From Paenibacillus sp. SY21-1 (lineage in GTDB: Bacteria > Bacillota > Bacilli > Paenibacillales > Paenibacillaceae), in the NCBI RefSeq assembly GCF_005222705.1, contig NZ_STGF01000009.1, forward strand, positions 62,001 through 126,000: a stretch of 64,000 bases of DNA. The letters run 5' to 3'. The stretch's first letter is position 1; each line of letters opens with the position of its first letter. Both the position numbers and the translations under genes were made by a program. Below the pieces are notes generated by a model. The model did not search any database, had not been told where the DNA came from, and saw only the letters and a program-made list of their open reading frames with translations. Below are positions 48,234-57,032 of this stretch, piece by piece.

Positions 48234-48269
48234 GCCATTCAAGGCATACAAGCCGGCTTGTGCGGAAAG

Positions 48270-50237
48270 CTATACTTCAATTACGACCATCTGATGACAG
48301 AGCAGCTTTGGCACCGTATAATGAAGCACGCCGTGCTGGTCCAGCTTGTATGTCAGCTCTTCCATTTGCGGAGCCAGATACACCCTAGCGACTGGATGGG
48401 GAAGGCGAATGGCGACTGTCGTATCGTAGATCGGGATAAGGTCCTCGATAACCTCGATGTTCAGACCTCTTCTGACAGGAGAAGCGTAGAGCAAGTGGTG
48501 AACATAACGGTTATGTTCAGGCTGCTCCATTAAAGTGACGATGCCCTGGGCGGGCAAGCTTGTGACAAGCGTGCGCTTGTCCCCGAGCAGACGGTCGATG
48601 GCATACAGCACAGTCTCTTTAACGGCAAGGCTTCCTTTTTTGGCGTAATCATCGAATACGTTCCACGCGATATAGATGGCATGGGCGCTTTCGACCATTC
48701 CCGGGCTGCTGCCATGCAGCGTGCTTGGCGTGTGCTGGTGCGAGCAGAACGCAAAGGCGTCTCTGTTGAAATAAGGATTTTCCCGGCTGCCCAGCACGGT
48801 TCCTTTATCTGTCGCTTCAATGGCCTGCCCTTCGGCATAGAAAATAAATGATGCCTCCTGCAGGCTTGGCAAAGGGAAGGACGGATGGAAATAATCGGGC
48901 TGATAAGGGTTCGGTCCGATCAGCTTGACGCCAAGCTCCAGCGCGAAAGCCGTCCCCTGCGGATTAAGACCCGAAGCGCCGGTAACGAGCAGCTTGCCGC
49001 CTTGCGCTGTATAGGCTTCGAGCCTGGAGGCAAGCGAATGATCAATGGGAATTGAGTCCGGCAGAATGACGAGCGCATACGGAGCCAGCCCGCTTTCCAG
49101 ATCGACCACGTCAAACAAGTGCTTGCCCTCCAGCAGCATCCGGACGGCGCCGGCGTCGGATTCGCCGGCGGCATTTCCTTCAGCCAGGGCAACCGATTCG
49201 ACGGACAGCAGCGCGATGTCGGCGACGCTCCTCGTTTGCGTGCACCATGCCTCCTTCTGCTCCACCTCCGCATAAGCCGCTCCAATCAAGCTGTAAGTGG
49301 CAGGGTCCATCAGTCCTTCGGGATGAAGCTGGTCGCCGATAGAGCATCTTGCGCCGTTGGCAAGGCTGAGCGCAGCTTCATATCGAAGCGCGTTAGGATG
49401 CTTGTAGCCTCCGAATTCCCCCCATGACGTATGAAACTTGCCGGTCATGCCGAGGTAGCTCATGCCAAGGCCTTGCGCATATCTGGCCGATAGCGGAAAG
49501 TGATCATAGCCCCAGCCGCCGGTAGGCAGCGATTCCAGCTCCAAGTGCGTATTCATGCAAGCGAGATCGCGTCGTCCGCGAATGATATGCCCGCCGTTGT
49601 GGAACACGGGCAGCCCCGGCTTGACGGCATCGACAGTCTCGCGAACTCTGCGCCCGTAATGGGCGTAAGTTCGCTCTCCCAGCTCGCGCACCGCCCGTTT
49701 GTCGCGCGGGTCCTTGCCTGCCTCCCTGAGCGCAGCGAGGCAGTGATGGCAATAGCAATCGCGTACGCCAACGATATCGAGGAAAATGCCATCCGCATCA
49801 TACCCTCTGACCACCTCGTCAATTTGGCGAAGGAGCACATCCAGATAGGGGGTGTTCAAGCAAAATTGGTGATAGCCCGGCTTCAAAAAGCTGTCCGTCC
49901 AATTGGTCCGATCGTTCTCATCGCGAATCAGCCACTCGGGATGGCGGCGGGCGAGCTTTTCATCGAGACCTGCAGAAAGATAGACTGGCGTTCGGACGTC
50001 GATTTCATGGGCGGCTTCTATCATTGCGCCAAGCAAGTCAAAGTCCAGATGCGGGTGAATGTCGTTGGCGGTGGAAGGGTGATAGGCCCAGCCGTGATGG
50101 CATTTGGAGAAAACCGTAATCGAATCCACATGCCCTGCTTGCAGCATGTTCTGAAACTGCCGTTTGTCAAAATGCCGACCGATTCCATGAATCGACTCGG
50201 ATGTATGGAAATCCAGATGAACCTGACGAAATCGCAT
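48270..50237 (-). CDS. GHL6-like glycoside hydrolase with amidotransferase-like trimerisation domain
   Basis: A 655-residue protein. The N-terminal TIM-barrel-like domain (MRFRQVHLDFHTSESIHGIG, then HHGWAYHPSTANDIHPHLDF and GIFLDIVGVRDCYCHHC) resembles the uncharacterised GHL6 hydrolase group. The middle (LVILPDSIPIDHSLASRLEA YTAQGGKLLVTGASGL) resembles the beta-galactosidase trimerisation fold. A C-terminal beta-rich domain closes the protein. The Asp in FLDIVG is a candidate catalytic residue. There is no signal peptide. It is divergent from an AraC regulator, and a cre site lies between them. The substrate is unknown. Confidence 0.78.
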   Translation of the reverse strand: MRFRQVHLDFHTSESIHGIGRHFDKRQFQNMLQAGHVDSITVFSKCHHGWAYHPSTANDIHPHLDFDLLGAMIEAAHEIDVRTPVYLSAGLDEKLARRHPEWLIRDENDRTNWTDSFLKPGYHQFCLNTPYLDVLLRQIDEVVRGYDADGIFLDIVGVRDCYCHHCLAALREAGKDPRDKRAVRELGERTYAHYGRRVRETVDAVKPGLPVFHNGGHIIRGRRDLACMNTHLELESLPTGGWGYDHFPLSARYAQGLGMSYLGMTGKFHTSWGEFGGYKHPNALRYEAALSLANGARCSIGDQLHPEGLMDPATYSLIGAAYAEVEQKEAWCTQTRSVADIALLSVESVALAEGNAAGESDAGAVRMLLEGKHLFDVVDLESGLAPYALVILPDSIPIDHSLASRLEAYTAQGGKLLVTGASGLNPQGTAFALELGVKLIGPNPYQPDYFHPSFPLPSLQEASFIFYAEGQAIEATDKGTVLGSRENPYFNRDAFAFCSHQHTPSTLHGSSPGMVESAHAIYIAWNVFDDYAKKGSLAVKETVLYAIDRLLGDKRTLVTSLPAQGIVTLMEQPEHNRYVHHLLYASPVRRGLNIEVIEDLIPIYDTTVAIRLPHPVARVYLAPQMEELTYKLDQHGVLHYTVPKLLCHQMVVIEV

Positions 50238-50293
50238 GTTGCTTCGCCTCCTGAGCTGAGTGGTCGTCTATAAGAATGGACAATCTGCTTATA

Positions 50294-50308
50294 TTGTAAG
50301 CGCTTATA
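50294..50308 (+). promoter_or_regulatory. Catabolite-response element (cre) between GHL6 gene and AraC regulator
   Basis: TTGTAAGCGCTTATA matches 14 of 15 positions of WTGNAANCGNWNNCW and is nearly palindromic. It lies 57 bp before the minus-strand glycosidase start, suggesting CcpA control of that gene. Confidence 0.75.
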
Positions 50309-50420
50309 TCATGCAGGTGCAGAGCATGAAGCGACTTCGTTTCGCACATTAGCGACCAAATGGGAATAGACCCTTGCGGATAGGGCCATTACAATGAAAG
50401 ATGAATGGAGGTGCTGGGCA

Positions 50421-51296
50421 ATGAGGACTTGTCTTCAGCTGACGATCCCGCCGCTGCCGCAATTTCTGACCGGGGGCTACTCGGTATGGAAGGCCGGAAG
50501 CCGGCATTTTGAACGGAGCTTCGCTGTTTATGATTTAATTTTCGTTCGGTCCGGCGCGTTATTTATGTCCGAGGAAGGCGTGGAATACAGCATCAGAGGC
50601 GGTGAAATGCTGCTGCTGGAGCCGGAGCTTGGGCATATCGGTCACCGTCCTTGCGAGGAGGATACGGAAATATTCTGGATTCACTTCAAGCATGGACGGC
50701 CGCTTTCAAAGCCTCAGGCCAAGGATATCGTCTGGTCTACCCGTGTCGGAGAAGGCAATGACAGCGATCTTGCGCCGCAGGAGCAGTATCTGCATTTGCC
50801 CAAGCATGGGGCGTACGACAGTCAGATGATTGAACCGCTGCTGGAAGAGATTTTACGGCTTCGTACGGAGCTGACGATGGCGCAGGCAATGGACATGCAG
50901 GCCTTACTGGCCAAGCTGCTCGCGCAATTGCAGGCTTCTTTAAGGACGGACCGAATAAACAGCCGATCCTATGGTGTGGCTGAGCGGGTTATCGCTTATT
51001 TGCAGGCCAATAAAACGGAGCCGTTTGCTGCAGCGCAAATGGCGGCGGAGCTGCATTTCAATGAGGACTATGCCGCCCGCTGCTTGCGCAAGCATACCGG
51101 GCTTAGCCCTTTGCAATACCACGGTATGCTGCGCGTGGAGGAGGCCAAGCGGATGCTGCGCCATACGCCGCTGTCGCTTCAGGAAATAGCCGATCGAATG
51201 GGCTACGGGGATTACAACTATTTTAGCCGGACGTTTCGCAAGTCGACGGGGCTGACTCCAAGCGCTTACCGCCGTTTCGGGCACGGCTATGCGTAG
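50421..51296 (+). CDS. AraC family transcriptional regulator
   Basis: A 291-residue regulator. The N-terminal cupin-like sensing domain (DLIFVRSGALFMSEEGVEYS IRGGEMLLLEPE) is followed by a C-terminal AraC helix-turn-helix pair (FAAAQMAAELHFNEDYAARC and LQEIADRMGYGDYNYFSRTF). The ATG at 50421 is preceded by GGAGGTG; an ATG at 50394 lacks a site. The divergent arrangement with the GHL6-like gene makes that gene its probable target. Confidence 0.88.
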   Translation: MRTCLQLTIPPLPQFLTGGYSVWKAGSRHFERSFAVYDLIFVRSGALFMSEEGVEYSIRGGEMLLLEPELGHIGHRPCEEDTEIFWIHFKHGRPLSKPQAKDIVWSTRVGEGNDSDLAPQEQYLHLPKHGAYDSQMIEPLLEEILRLRTELTMAQAMDMQALLAKLLAQLQASLRTDRINSRSYGVAERVIAYLQANKTEPFAAAQMAAELHFNEDYAARCLRKHTGLSPLQYHGMLRVEEAKRMLRHTPLSLQEIADRMGYGDYNYFSRTFRKSTGLTPSAYRRFGHGYA

Positions 51297-51322
51297 AGAC
51301 ATGGCGTATATAAGCTATTTAA

Positions 51323-52045
51323 TCATGGCTTAATTGAATCGTCCCGATCAAGGGCTGCCGCCGCAAGCGAGGCAATGGCATCCGATTCCAGCACTTCGAA
51401 CGACGGCCCTTCCCTGCGTGCAGCCCTAATCATCGCCAAAGCAACGTCAGAGCCTTCAACGGCTCTGTATTTGGCAAGCGGTCCGATCATCAATGCGCCA
51501 AGCGGCCGTGCAAGCATGATACCCATTTTCTCGGCGGGCCTGCTCTCTGCGCGTTCCCCTAGCAGCAGGGACGGACGCAGGATGACGAGGCGCGGCAGCC
51601 CGAGAGCGGATAAATCGCGTTCCACTTCTCCTTTTACACGGTTATAAAATATTTTTGAGCGCTCGGAGGAGCCCATTGCCGTTACAATAATGAACCGGGC
51701 TGAATGAAAGCGCAGGGCGGCACGCCCCAGCTTGACAGGGTAAGTATAGTCAACCCGGCGGAACGCCTCCTGGCTGCCCGCTTTCTTGATCGTCGTGCCA
51801 AGCGCGCAAAAAACGTCGGCCCCCTGCATCAGCTCGCCATCCATTTCTTCTTCCAGCCGCTCAAACGAGAGGTGCCGTTCCTCCAGCTTCGCATGGGAAA
51901 TGCCAAGCTCCCTTCGCACAATGGCAATGACGCGGCTGTATGCGGGATGCTCTAACAGAAGCTGGACGAGCTCACGCCCGACAAGTCCCGTTGCTCCCGC
52001 TACGACTGCCGTCAATCCTTGTGGTTTCACCTTATTTCCTGCCAT
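51323..52045 (-). CDS. NAD(P)-binding Rossmann-fold oxidoreductase (HIM1/YwnB-like)
   Basis: A 240-residue protein with the nucleotide-binding motif VVAGATGLVGRELVQLLLEH at the N-terminus and the segments FCALGTTIKKAGSQEAFRRVD and YNRVKGEVERDL, typical of atypical short-chain dehydrogenases of the HIM1/TIP30 group. The function is not specific. The ATG at 52045 follows GAAGGGAG at 8-base spacing; the earlier TTG is embedded in that site. Confidence 0.82.
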   Translation of the reverse strand: MAGNKVKPQGLTAVVAGATGLVGRELVQLLLEHPAYSRVIAIVRRELGISHAKLEERHLSFERLEEEMDGELMQGADVFCALGTTIKKAGSQEAFRRVDYTYPVKLGRAALRFHSARFIIVTAMGSSERSKIFYNRVKGEVERDLSALGLPRLVILRPSLLLGERAESRPAEKMGIMLARPLGALMIGPLAKYRAVEGSDVALAMIRAARREGPSFEVLESDAIASLAAAALDRDDSIKP

Positions 52046-52356
52046 GAACCAGACTCCCTTCAACCCTTTTGGGGCGTAATGCCCCTCTTAGCGGCTTATC
52101 CATGTTTTGACACGAACCAGCTTTCTTACTTCTACAGCGGCGGCTTCAAATCCTTTTCCAAGCGCTCCCGCTCATGAAGCTTCAGCCCACGTATCCCTTA
52201 AATTTCCGCCGGGCTTGAATAAGGAATCAAGAAGTTGATACAATGTTCTGGTAAATAGCTGGAAAACACCTTTCAAATTTATCGTCGGCCAGAAGCTTGC
52301 GCTGCCTGCCCATTATTTTTAAAGGCAGGGAAGGACAACAAAAGCAGTACTAAACA
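52046..52356. other. Intergenic region without gene
   Basis: This 311-bp gap lies upstream of the oxidoreductase gene and downstream of the dehalogenase gene, both on the minus strand. It contains the inverted repeat CCTGCC (52305-52310) / GGCAGG (52324-52329), a possible weak terminator for the dehalogenase gene. I see nothing else of note. Confidence 0.5.
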
Positions 52357-53259
52357 TTAATGTATCTGTTGGAGCCAGCGCTGCAGGGCAAGGCCGATGG
52401 CATGAGGATTTTCCTCTGTCAAGTGATGGAAGCCCTTACCGATATCGCACAGCGTCAGGTTATGCAGGTGATTTCGGCACCAGTCAAGCTGCGGCTCCCG
52501 AACGTTGCAGCCCGGTGTCGCATGGAATAGCAGCTTGGGTATGCCGGTAGAAGTAAGCCAAACATTGCGCGCATCTATCGCTTCGGTTACCTCAGAGGGA
52601 CTTCCTTCAATCGGGATTTGGTTCGGAAATACCCACATCGGCTTCCGCTCCTCCGGATTGCGGAAAGGCGCGCGATATTGCTCGTGCTCCTCCGCAGAGA
52701 GCTGCCGATTGATAATCGTAGACGTCATTCCTTCAATAAACACGCTGTTGTCTCTCATGAACGTCCAGCCCTCCTTGGGATCGCGGAGCTTCTGAAACAA
52801 GGAGTGGGCTTCCGGCGGAGAAAAGTCGGACCAGGTCCTGTTAGGATAAAGCGCCTGCGGCTCAAGCATGGCCACCGCCTTGATCTTGTCCGGATGCCGC
52901 AGCGCGTATTGCAAGCCGATCGCCATCCCCCAATCATGTCCGACAAGGACAATGTTGCTAAGCTCCAATTGCTCAATAAATAAAGTCACATAGGCGACAT
53001 GCTCCTGGAAGGTGTAAGCGATGTCCGGTTTGTCGGAACGGCCCATGCCGATCAAGTCGACGGCAATGCAGCGGTTGGCGTCCTGAACGTAGGGAATGAT
53101 GTTGCGAAACGTATAAGACCAGGTAGGATTGCCATGTAGAAATAGGACAGGCTCGCCATTTCCTTGGTCGATGTAATGCATGCGGTGGTTGTTCACCTCC
53201 ATGTAACGCGAGTCAAACGGATATTCCTTGCCGATAGTGTCAGGCTCAAGATTGAACAT
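52357..53259 (-). CDS. Haloalkane dehalogenase (HLD-II type alpha/beta hydrolase)
   Basis: A 300-residue alpha/beta hydrolase. It closely follows haloalkane dehalogenases of the LinB/DhaA group: HGNPTWSY with halide-binding Asn44, the nucleophile elbow GHDWG with Asp109 and halide-binding Trp110, Glu133 24 residues after the nucleophile, and His278 in GFHHLTEENP. These enzymes split carbon-halogen bonds to alcohol and halide. The start is uncertain. The ATG at 53259 gives MFNLEPDTIGKEYPFDSRY, which aligns with family N-termini, but AAAGGAG is 14 bases away. The ATG at 53331 adds 24 residues and lacks a visible ribosome-binding site. Confidence 0.88.
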   Translation of the reverse strand: MFNLEPDTIGKEYPFDSRYMEVNNHRMHYIDQGNGEPVLFLHGNPTWSYTFRNIIPYVQDANRCIAVDLIGMGRSDKPDIAYTFQEHVAYVTLFIEQLELSNIVLVGHDWGMAIGLQYALRHPDKIKAVAMLEPQALYPNRTWSDFSPPEAHSLFQKLRDPKEGWTFMRDNSVFIEGMTSTIINRQLSAEEHEQYRAPFRNPEERKPMWVFPNQIPIEGSPSEVTEAIDARNVWLTSTGIPKLLFHATPGCNVREPQLDWCRNHLHNLTLCDIGKGFHHLTEENPHAIGLALQRWLQQIH

Positions 53260-53382
53260 TTGTTTAGAAGCATCTCCTTTGTCTACGGGTTCGCGCTTAA
53301 CCAATGTAGCATCGTGCTCCAAGTTTTTCATTGTACAAATGCGACAATTTCGGCCGCTTATCGAGCCAGTGCTTCGTGCGCC

Positions 53383-54237
53383 TCAGTGGTAGAGCTGTTG
53401 TTCGGACGGGGAATCATGGGGGTCGCCAAAAGCTTTATTAAGCTCCGTCTGGGCTTCGCAGCTGAAAAACGATTCCGGGCCGCAGCCCGCGAATGCTTTA
53501 AAAGCCTTGGCGAAATGAGCATGATCCGTATAGCCGCATGCTTGAACGATGTCCAGATAGCTGTAACCGGCATGACGCAGCGAGATGGCATGCTGAAACC
53601 GAACGATATTTGCAAACTGTTTGGGAGAGGCTCCGACCAGCACATTGAAGCTCCTTTGCAGCGTGCGCTGGCTTACATACAATTGTGCTGCCAACCGTTC
53701 AACGGAGAGCGCTCCGCGTTCAGTCGATATTAGCCGGATGGCTTCCGAAATCCAGTGCCTTTCCTCTCGATCGCTTCGCAGTGAAGCGAGCAAAAACTGT
53801 TGGACAAGGCTGACGCGCTCATTCGCACTGCTCGCATTGCCCAGCTTTTCTTCCAGTTCGCGGACGCTTGGGGCATGGAATACAAGCTCCAGAGGCACAT
53901 CCGCATTATGGAATTCGAACAGGGGATACGGCGTGAAGTGCGACAAGCCGTGAGGCTTGAAGATGATAATAATCGTCCCGATCGCACCGGTGCTGACATA
54001 CTCTTTTACCGTGCTATGAATGCCTGTAATGCCGCTTGAGCCCATGGACACCGCTTCCTGATTTTCTATTTTACGCATAGGCTTTCCGTATTGAAAACCG
54101 ATAATTGTCATGGAGGTGGGCAGGACCTTAACCGGATTGCGATTGGCATAATTAATAGAATTCCATTCCTCCTGAACCATTATGCCTGCAATAAAAGGCT
54201 GTAAAGCGGGCAGGGGCGGGAACTGTTGTACAAACAT
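53383..54237 (-). CDS. AraC family transcriptional regulator
   Basis: A 284-residue regulator with an N-terminal domain of the DUF6597 (GlxA-like) type (MTIIGFQYGKPMRKIENQEA ... FKPHGLSHFTPYPLFEF) and a C-terminal AraC helix-turn-helix (LSVERLAAQLYVSQRTLQRS and YLDIVQACGYTDHAHFAKAF). An AGAGGTG site precedes the ATG. It lies directly upstream of the dehalogenase gene on the same strand, separated by 123 bp, so it could regulate that gene; this is inference. Confidence 0.87.
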   Translation of the reverse strand: MFVQQFPPLPALQPFIAGIMVQEEWNSINYANRNPVKVLPTSMTIIGFQYGKPMRKIENQEAVSMGSSGITGIHSTVKEYVSTGAIGTIIIIFKPHGLSHFTPYPLFEFHNADVPLELVFHAPSVRELEEKLGNASSANERVSLVQQFLLASLRSDREERHWISEAIRLISTERGALSVERLAAQLYVSQRTLQRSFNVLVGASPKQFANIVRFQHAISLRHAGYSYLDIVQACGYTDHAHFAKAFKAFAGCGPESFFSCEAQTELNKAFGDPHDSPSEQQLYH

Positions 54238-54341
54238 GTAGCACCTCTTTTCGACCGAACTGCTTGCCTGCGAGCATCGATTCGTTGTATAACCCTTATT
54301 ATACGTAAAGGACGATTCAGATAAAGAGAGGATGTTCCCTT

Positions 54342-54878
54342 ATGAATAGTTTTCCTATTCTTGAGACTGAGCGTTTAAGGCTGAGAGAGCTGCAGCATGA
54401 GGATGCGGAGGAGCTATACCTTAACTTTTCCAAGGATGAAGTGACTGAATATTATGACTTGGACAGCTTTACGAAACGGACTCAAGCGGAAAGCCTGATC
54501 AAAATGTGGAAGGAGAAGTATTTGACTGGCCAAAGCATCAGGTGGGGAATCGCATTAAAAAATGAGGAGCGAATCATTGGCACTTGCGGGTTTCATAACT
54601 GGTCAAAAAAACATGCGAGAGCCGAAATCGGCTATGAGCTGTCTCCTCAGCATTGGCGCAATGGCATAATGACGGAAGCGCTACGCTCGGTAATCGGCTA
54701 TGGATTCGGCGAGCTTGAATTGAATCGAATAGGTGCGCTGATAGCTCCTGACAACACGGGCTCCAGGAGACTGCTGAAAAAGTTGGAGTTTAACGAAGAG
54801 GGAAGGCTTAACGAGTACTATTGCAAAAAAGAAAAGTTTATAGACGTGATCTGCTTTTCTCGGTTACAGAGGAAATGA
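54342..54878 (+). CDS. GNAT family N-acetyltransferase (RimJ/RimL-like)
   Basis: A 178-residue GNAT protein starting ILETERLRLRELQHEDAEEL. It has the acetyl-CoA-binding region IGYELSPQHWRNGIMTEALR and GALIAPDNTGSRRLLKKLEF. Members acetylate ribosomal proteins, aminoglycosides or small amines; the substrate is not evident here. GAGAGG lies 10 bases before the ATG. The stop overlaps the next gene (ATGA). Confidence 0.88.
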   Translation: MNSFPILETERLRLRELQHEDAEELYLNFSKDEVTEYYDLDSFTKRTQAESLIKMWKEKYLTGQSIRWGIALKNEERIIGTCGFHNWSKKHARAEIGYELSPQHWRNGIMTEALRSVIGYGFGELELNRIGALIAPDNTGSRRLLKKLEFNEEGRLNEYYCKKEKFIDVICFSRLQRK

Positions 54879-55342
54879 AGGGATTATTCGTTGCGCTGAT
54901 CACATGCGTTATGCTGGGCTTGTGCTCGTGCCAAAAAGCCGATGAACAGAAGGTTGATAAGGAAACGATTGAAGCTTTTATGACAGAAACCGTTGAACAA
55001 ATAGCGGGGGTGTACGAGACAACCGGGTATAAAAAGGTAAATGCAATCACAACCGTAAAGGAAACCAAGCATGTGTTGTATACGCGAGTTCAAGCGATTG
55101 AAGATTACTTTGATGACGAGGGAACCTATTTGAAAACCGTAGTTATGGATGAATGGGCGGAAAAGGCCAAGCTGCTGCGGACAACAGACGGGAATACAGC
55201 AAGCACGGAAATGAAGGGGCCTTTGACCATTCATCTCCCTGATGCCCGTTCCGAAATGTCCATCAAAAATTTAAGCGAGCAGGAGCAGGCAGAGACGAAG
55301 GCGCACATTCTCGAATGGACCAGCCAAATCGATCGCGACTGA
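54875..55342 (+). CDS. Hypothetical lipoprotein
   Basis: A 155-residue protein with a lipoprotein-type signal (MKGLFVALITCVMLGLCSC) and a small soluble domain containing KHVLYTRVQAIEDYFDDEGT and EWAEKAKLLRTTDGNT. It overlaps the GNAT gene by 4 bases and is probably co-translated. No family is recognised. Confidence 0.72.
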   Translation: MKGLFVALITCVMLGLCSCQKADEQKVDKETIEAFMTETVEQIAGVYETTGYKKVNAITTVKETKHVLYTRVQAIEDYFDDEGTYLKTVVMDEWAEKAKLLRTTDGNTASTEMKGPLTIHLPDARSEMSIKNLSEQEQAETKAHILEWTSQIDRD

Positions 55343-55410
55343 TATCGTTCTACCTGTCGGCGTTCCTCCAAAAGGATGAACATGAGTAAGACATCCCGGC
55401 GTTCAAGGGG

Positions 55411-56361
55411 CTAGCCTGACGTCAGGTCAAGCTCAAGATACCATTGATAATGGCCTTTGGCCGGCATGACGGCTGCCATGCTTCGTCCGATTGCATCGCC
55501 CAAATGATCGAGGAATCCGGTCGCAGGCTCCAAGGCAACGTGGTAGTGTCCTGAATAACCGCCGTAATTGGCCCAAATAGCCAGATACGGCACCTGTTCT
55601 TTGGGAAAATGCATCGTCAGCTGTTCTTTGCTTGCGGGATCGCGGAGAGCAGCCCATCCCTCAGGCAAATCCCCGACAAAATAAAACTTCTCGGCCACGG
55701 CCGCGCTTTTTGCTTGCGCGACATCAAGTCGAATATTCATATGTTCGTCCAGAGGAGCAGGCCACTTTCTTACTGTTCCTCTTTTCCCGAGCCTGTCCTG
55801 ATGCGAATAGGAGACGGCAATTTGATCGAGCCCTGCAGGAACCGCGATTTCCATTCCTTCATGAATACGGAACAGCGGGTGGGCGGCCCAAAGAAACGGA
55901 AGCGGGTGCGAGCTTACATTGCAAGCCGTATAATCGATTCGTAGTCGTCCGCTCCGGGTAAAAGAGTAGGTTTTGTCTAATTCGAAGGGAAGCCGCACGC
56001 CTTGCACGGTGCAGAGCAGTTTGCCGTCTGAATGAACGGCTTGCCAAGGCAGCGACCATACCTCCCCGTGGTCGGGCAGCTCGACACCTTTCCAAGGAAC
56101 ATCGGGAAAAACGCAGCTGTCGACGGTTGGAAACATTTCATCCCAGCCGGTTCCATCTCCCGATGCGAAGGAGCTGGCGTACCCTTTGTTGCCCAGCGGC
56201 AAGCCGGTATGCGAAAGCCACTCTCGTCCTGTAGGCACATGGAGCAAGGAAATCACTTTGCTTCCCAAAGCGGGAATAACGGTTAATGCGATGGTTCCGT
56301 TGCTGCCGGTCCACGCCGGATAGCCTTCAACCTCTGTTTTTGTCCAAAATGCTTGGCTCAT
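55411..56361 (-). CDS. Aldose 1-epimerase family protein
   Basis: A 316-residue galactose-mutarotase-like protein. Family residues are His in LPDHGEVWSLPW, His in LWAAHPLFRIHEG and the C-terminal Glu in VALEPATGFLDHLG. Such proteins interconvert alpha and beta anomers of sugars or sugar phosphates. The ATG at 56361 (MSQAFWTKTEVEGYP) is preferred over an upstream ATG at 56388. It is monocistronic and has no sugar-catabolism partner next to it. Confidence 0.85.
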   Translation of the reverse strand: MSQAFWTKTEVEGYPAWTGSNGTIALTVIPALGSKVISLLHVPTGREWLSHTGLPLGNKGYASSFASGDGTGWDEMFPTVDSCVFPDVPWKGVELPDHGEVWSLPWQAVHSDGKLLCTVQGVRLPFELDKTYSFTRSGRLRIDYTACNVSSHPLPFLWAAHPLFRIHEGMEIAVPAGLDQIAVSYSHQDRLGKRGTVRKWPAPLDEHMNIRLDVAQAKSAAVAEKFYFVGDLPEGWAALRDPASKEQLTMHFPKEQVPYLAIWANYGGYSGHYHVALEPATGFLDHLGDAIGRSMAAVMPAKGHYQWYLELDLTSG

Positions 56362-56674
56362 GTCCTGTATGTCCCTTCTCCCTGTCATTTGCGAAATCCT
56401 CCGAATTCAAATCAATCGTACGAAAATTCCAGTCTTGCAGCCATGTACGATCATAAGATAGCGATGGACTATTTTCGGAACCTTGGGGACCTGAATGCTT
56501 GTGTGCCGGTTTTCAAGCGAGTCTTGCTCCGTTACTCCGCCAATATTGGCTGGGCATCGGCTTGGCAGCGGTTAAGGTACTACAAAAACATGGTACTATG
56601 TAGAGCCATTCAGCCATTGTATAGTTATAGCACCGGCAATAACTGGAGTCCTGCGGGACAATAGAAAGGTGAAG
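56362..56674. other. Divergent intergenic region
   Basis: This 313-bp gap lies between the epimerase gene (minus) and a small gene (plus). It contains a short imperfect repeat, GGTACTACAAAAACATGGTACTA-like, around 56575-56598. No gene or convincing promoter is seen. Confidence 0.4.
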
Positions 56675-56947
56675 ATGCAGGTGAATGCGATGGCTGAAAA
56701 AAGGCAGGAGCTGCTGGCTAAAGCGGAAATATTGCGCTCATATGAGCTTGCCGGCTATCAGACTGCTTATTTTCTGTTGGAAAATCAAACATTGGCCGAG
56801 CAAGCGGCATTGGAAGCCCTCAAGGAATTGTTGAACGACCCCGAGTTTTTTCTCCTCTCTGCTGCCATTCAGCAGCAAAAAGCCAAACAAACCTTTATTC
56901 GTCACGCCCTGCGGACCAAAGCGGAGAGCTGCGGCCTGGCCGTCTAA
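56675..56947 (+). CDS. Small helical protein, possibly sigma-70 region 2-like
   Basis: A 90-residue, mainly helical protein. The segment SYELAGYQTAYFLLENQTLA EQAALEALKELLND resembles sigma-70 region 2 (the usual pattern is AYRxxxxLLgnxxxAEDaxQEaf), but no region 4 follows, so it cannot be a complete sigma factor. The start is ambiguous among GTG 56669, ATG 56675 and ATG 56690; ATG 56675 follows AAAGGTG. It may be a regulator fragment or a Paenibacillus-specific small protein. The next gene is the YheC/D homologue 85 bp downstream. Confidence 0.6.
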   Translation: MQVNAMAEKRQELLAKAEILRSYELAGYQTAYFLLENQTLAEQAALEALKELLNDPEFFLLSAAIQQQKAKQTFIRHALRTKAESCGLAV

Positions 56948-57032
56948 ACGCCCGAATCGTATTTTTGTAGCCCCACGGCACCTGTCCAAAATCTAGCACT
57001 TCTTCTCTCATAGCATACATAGAGGTGAGGAT

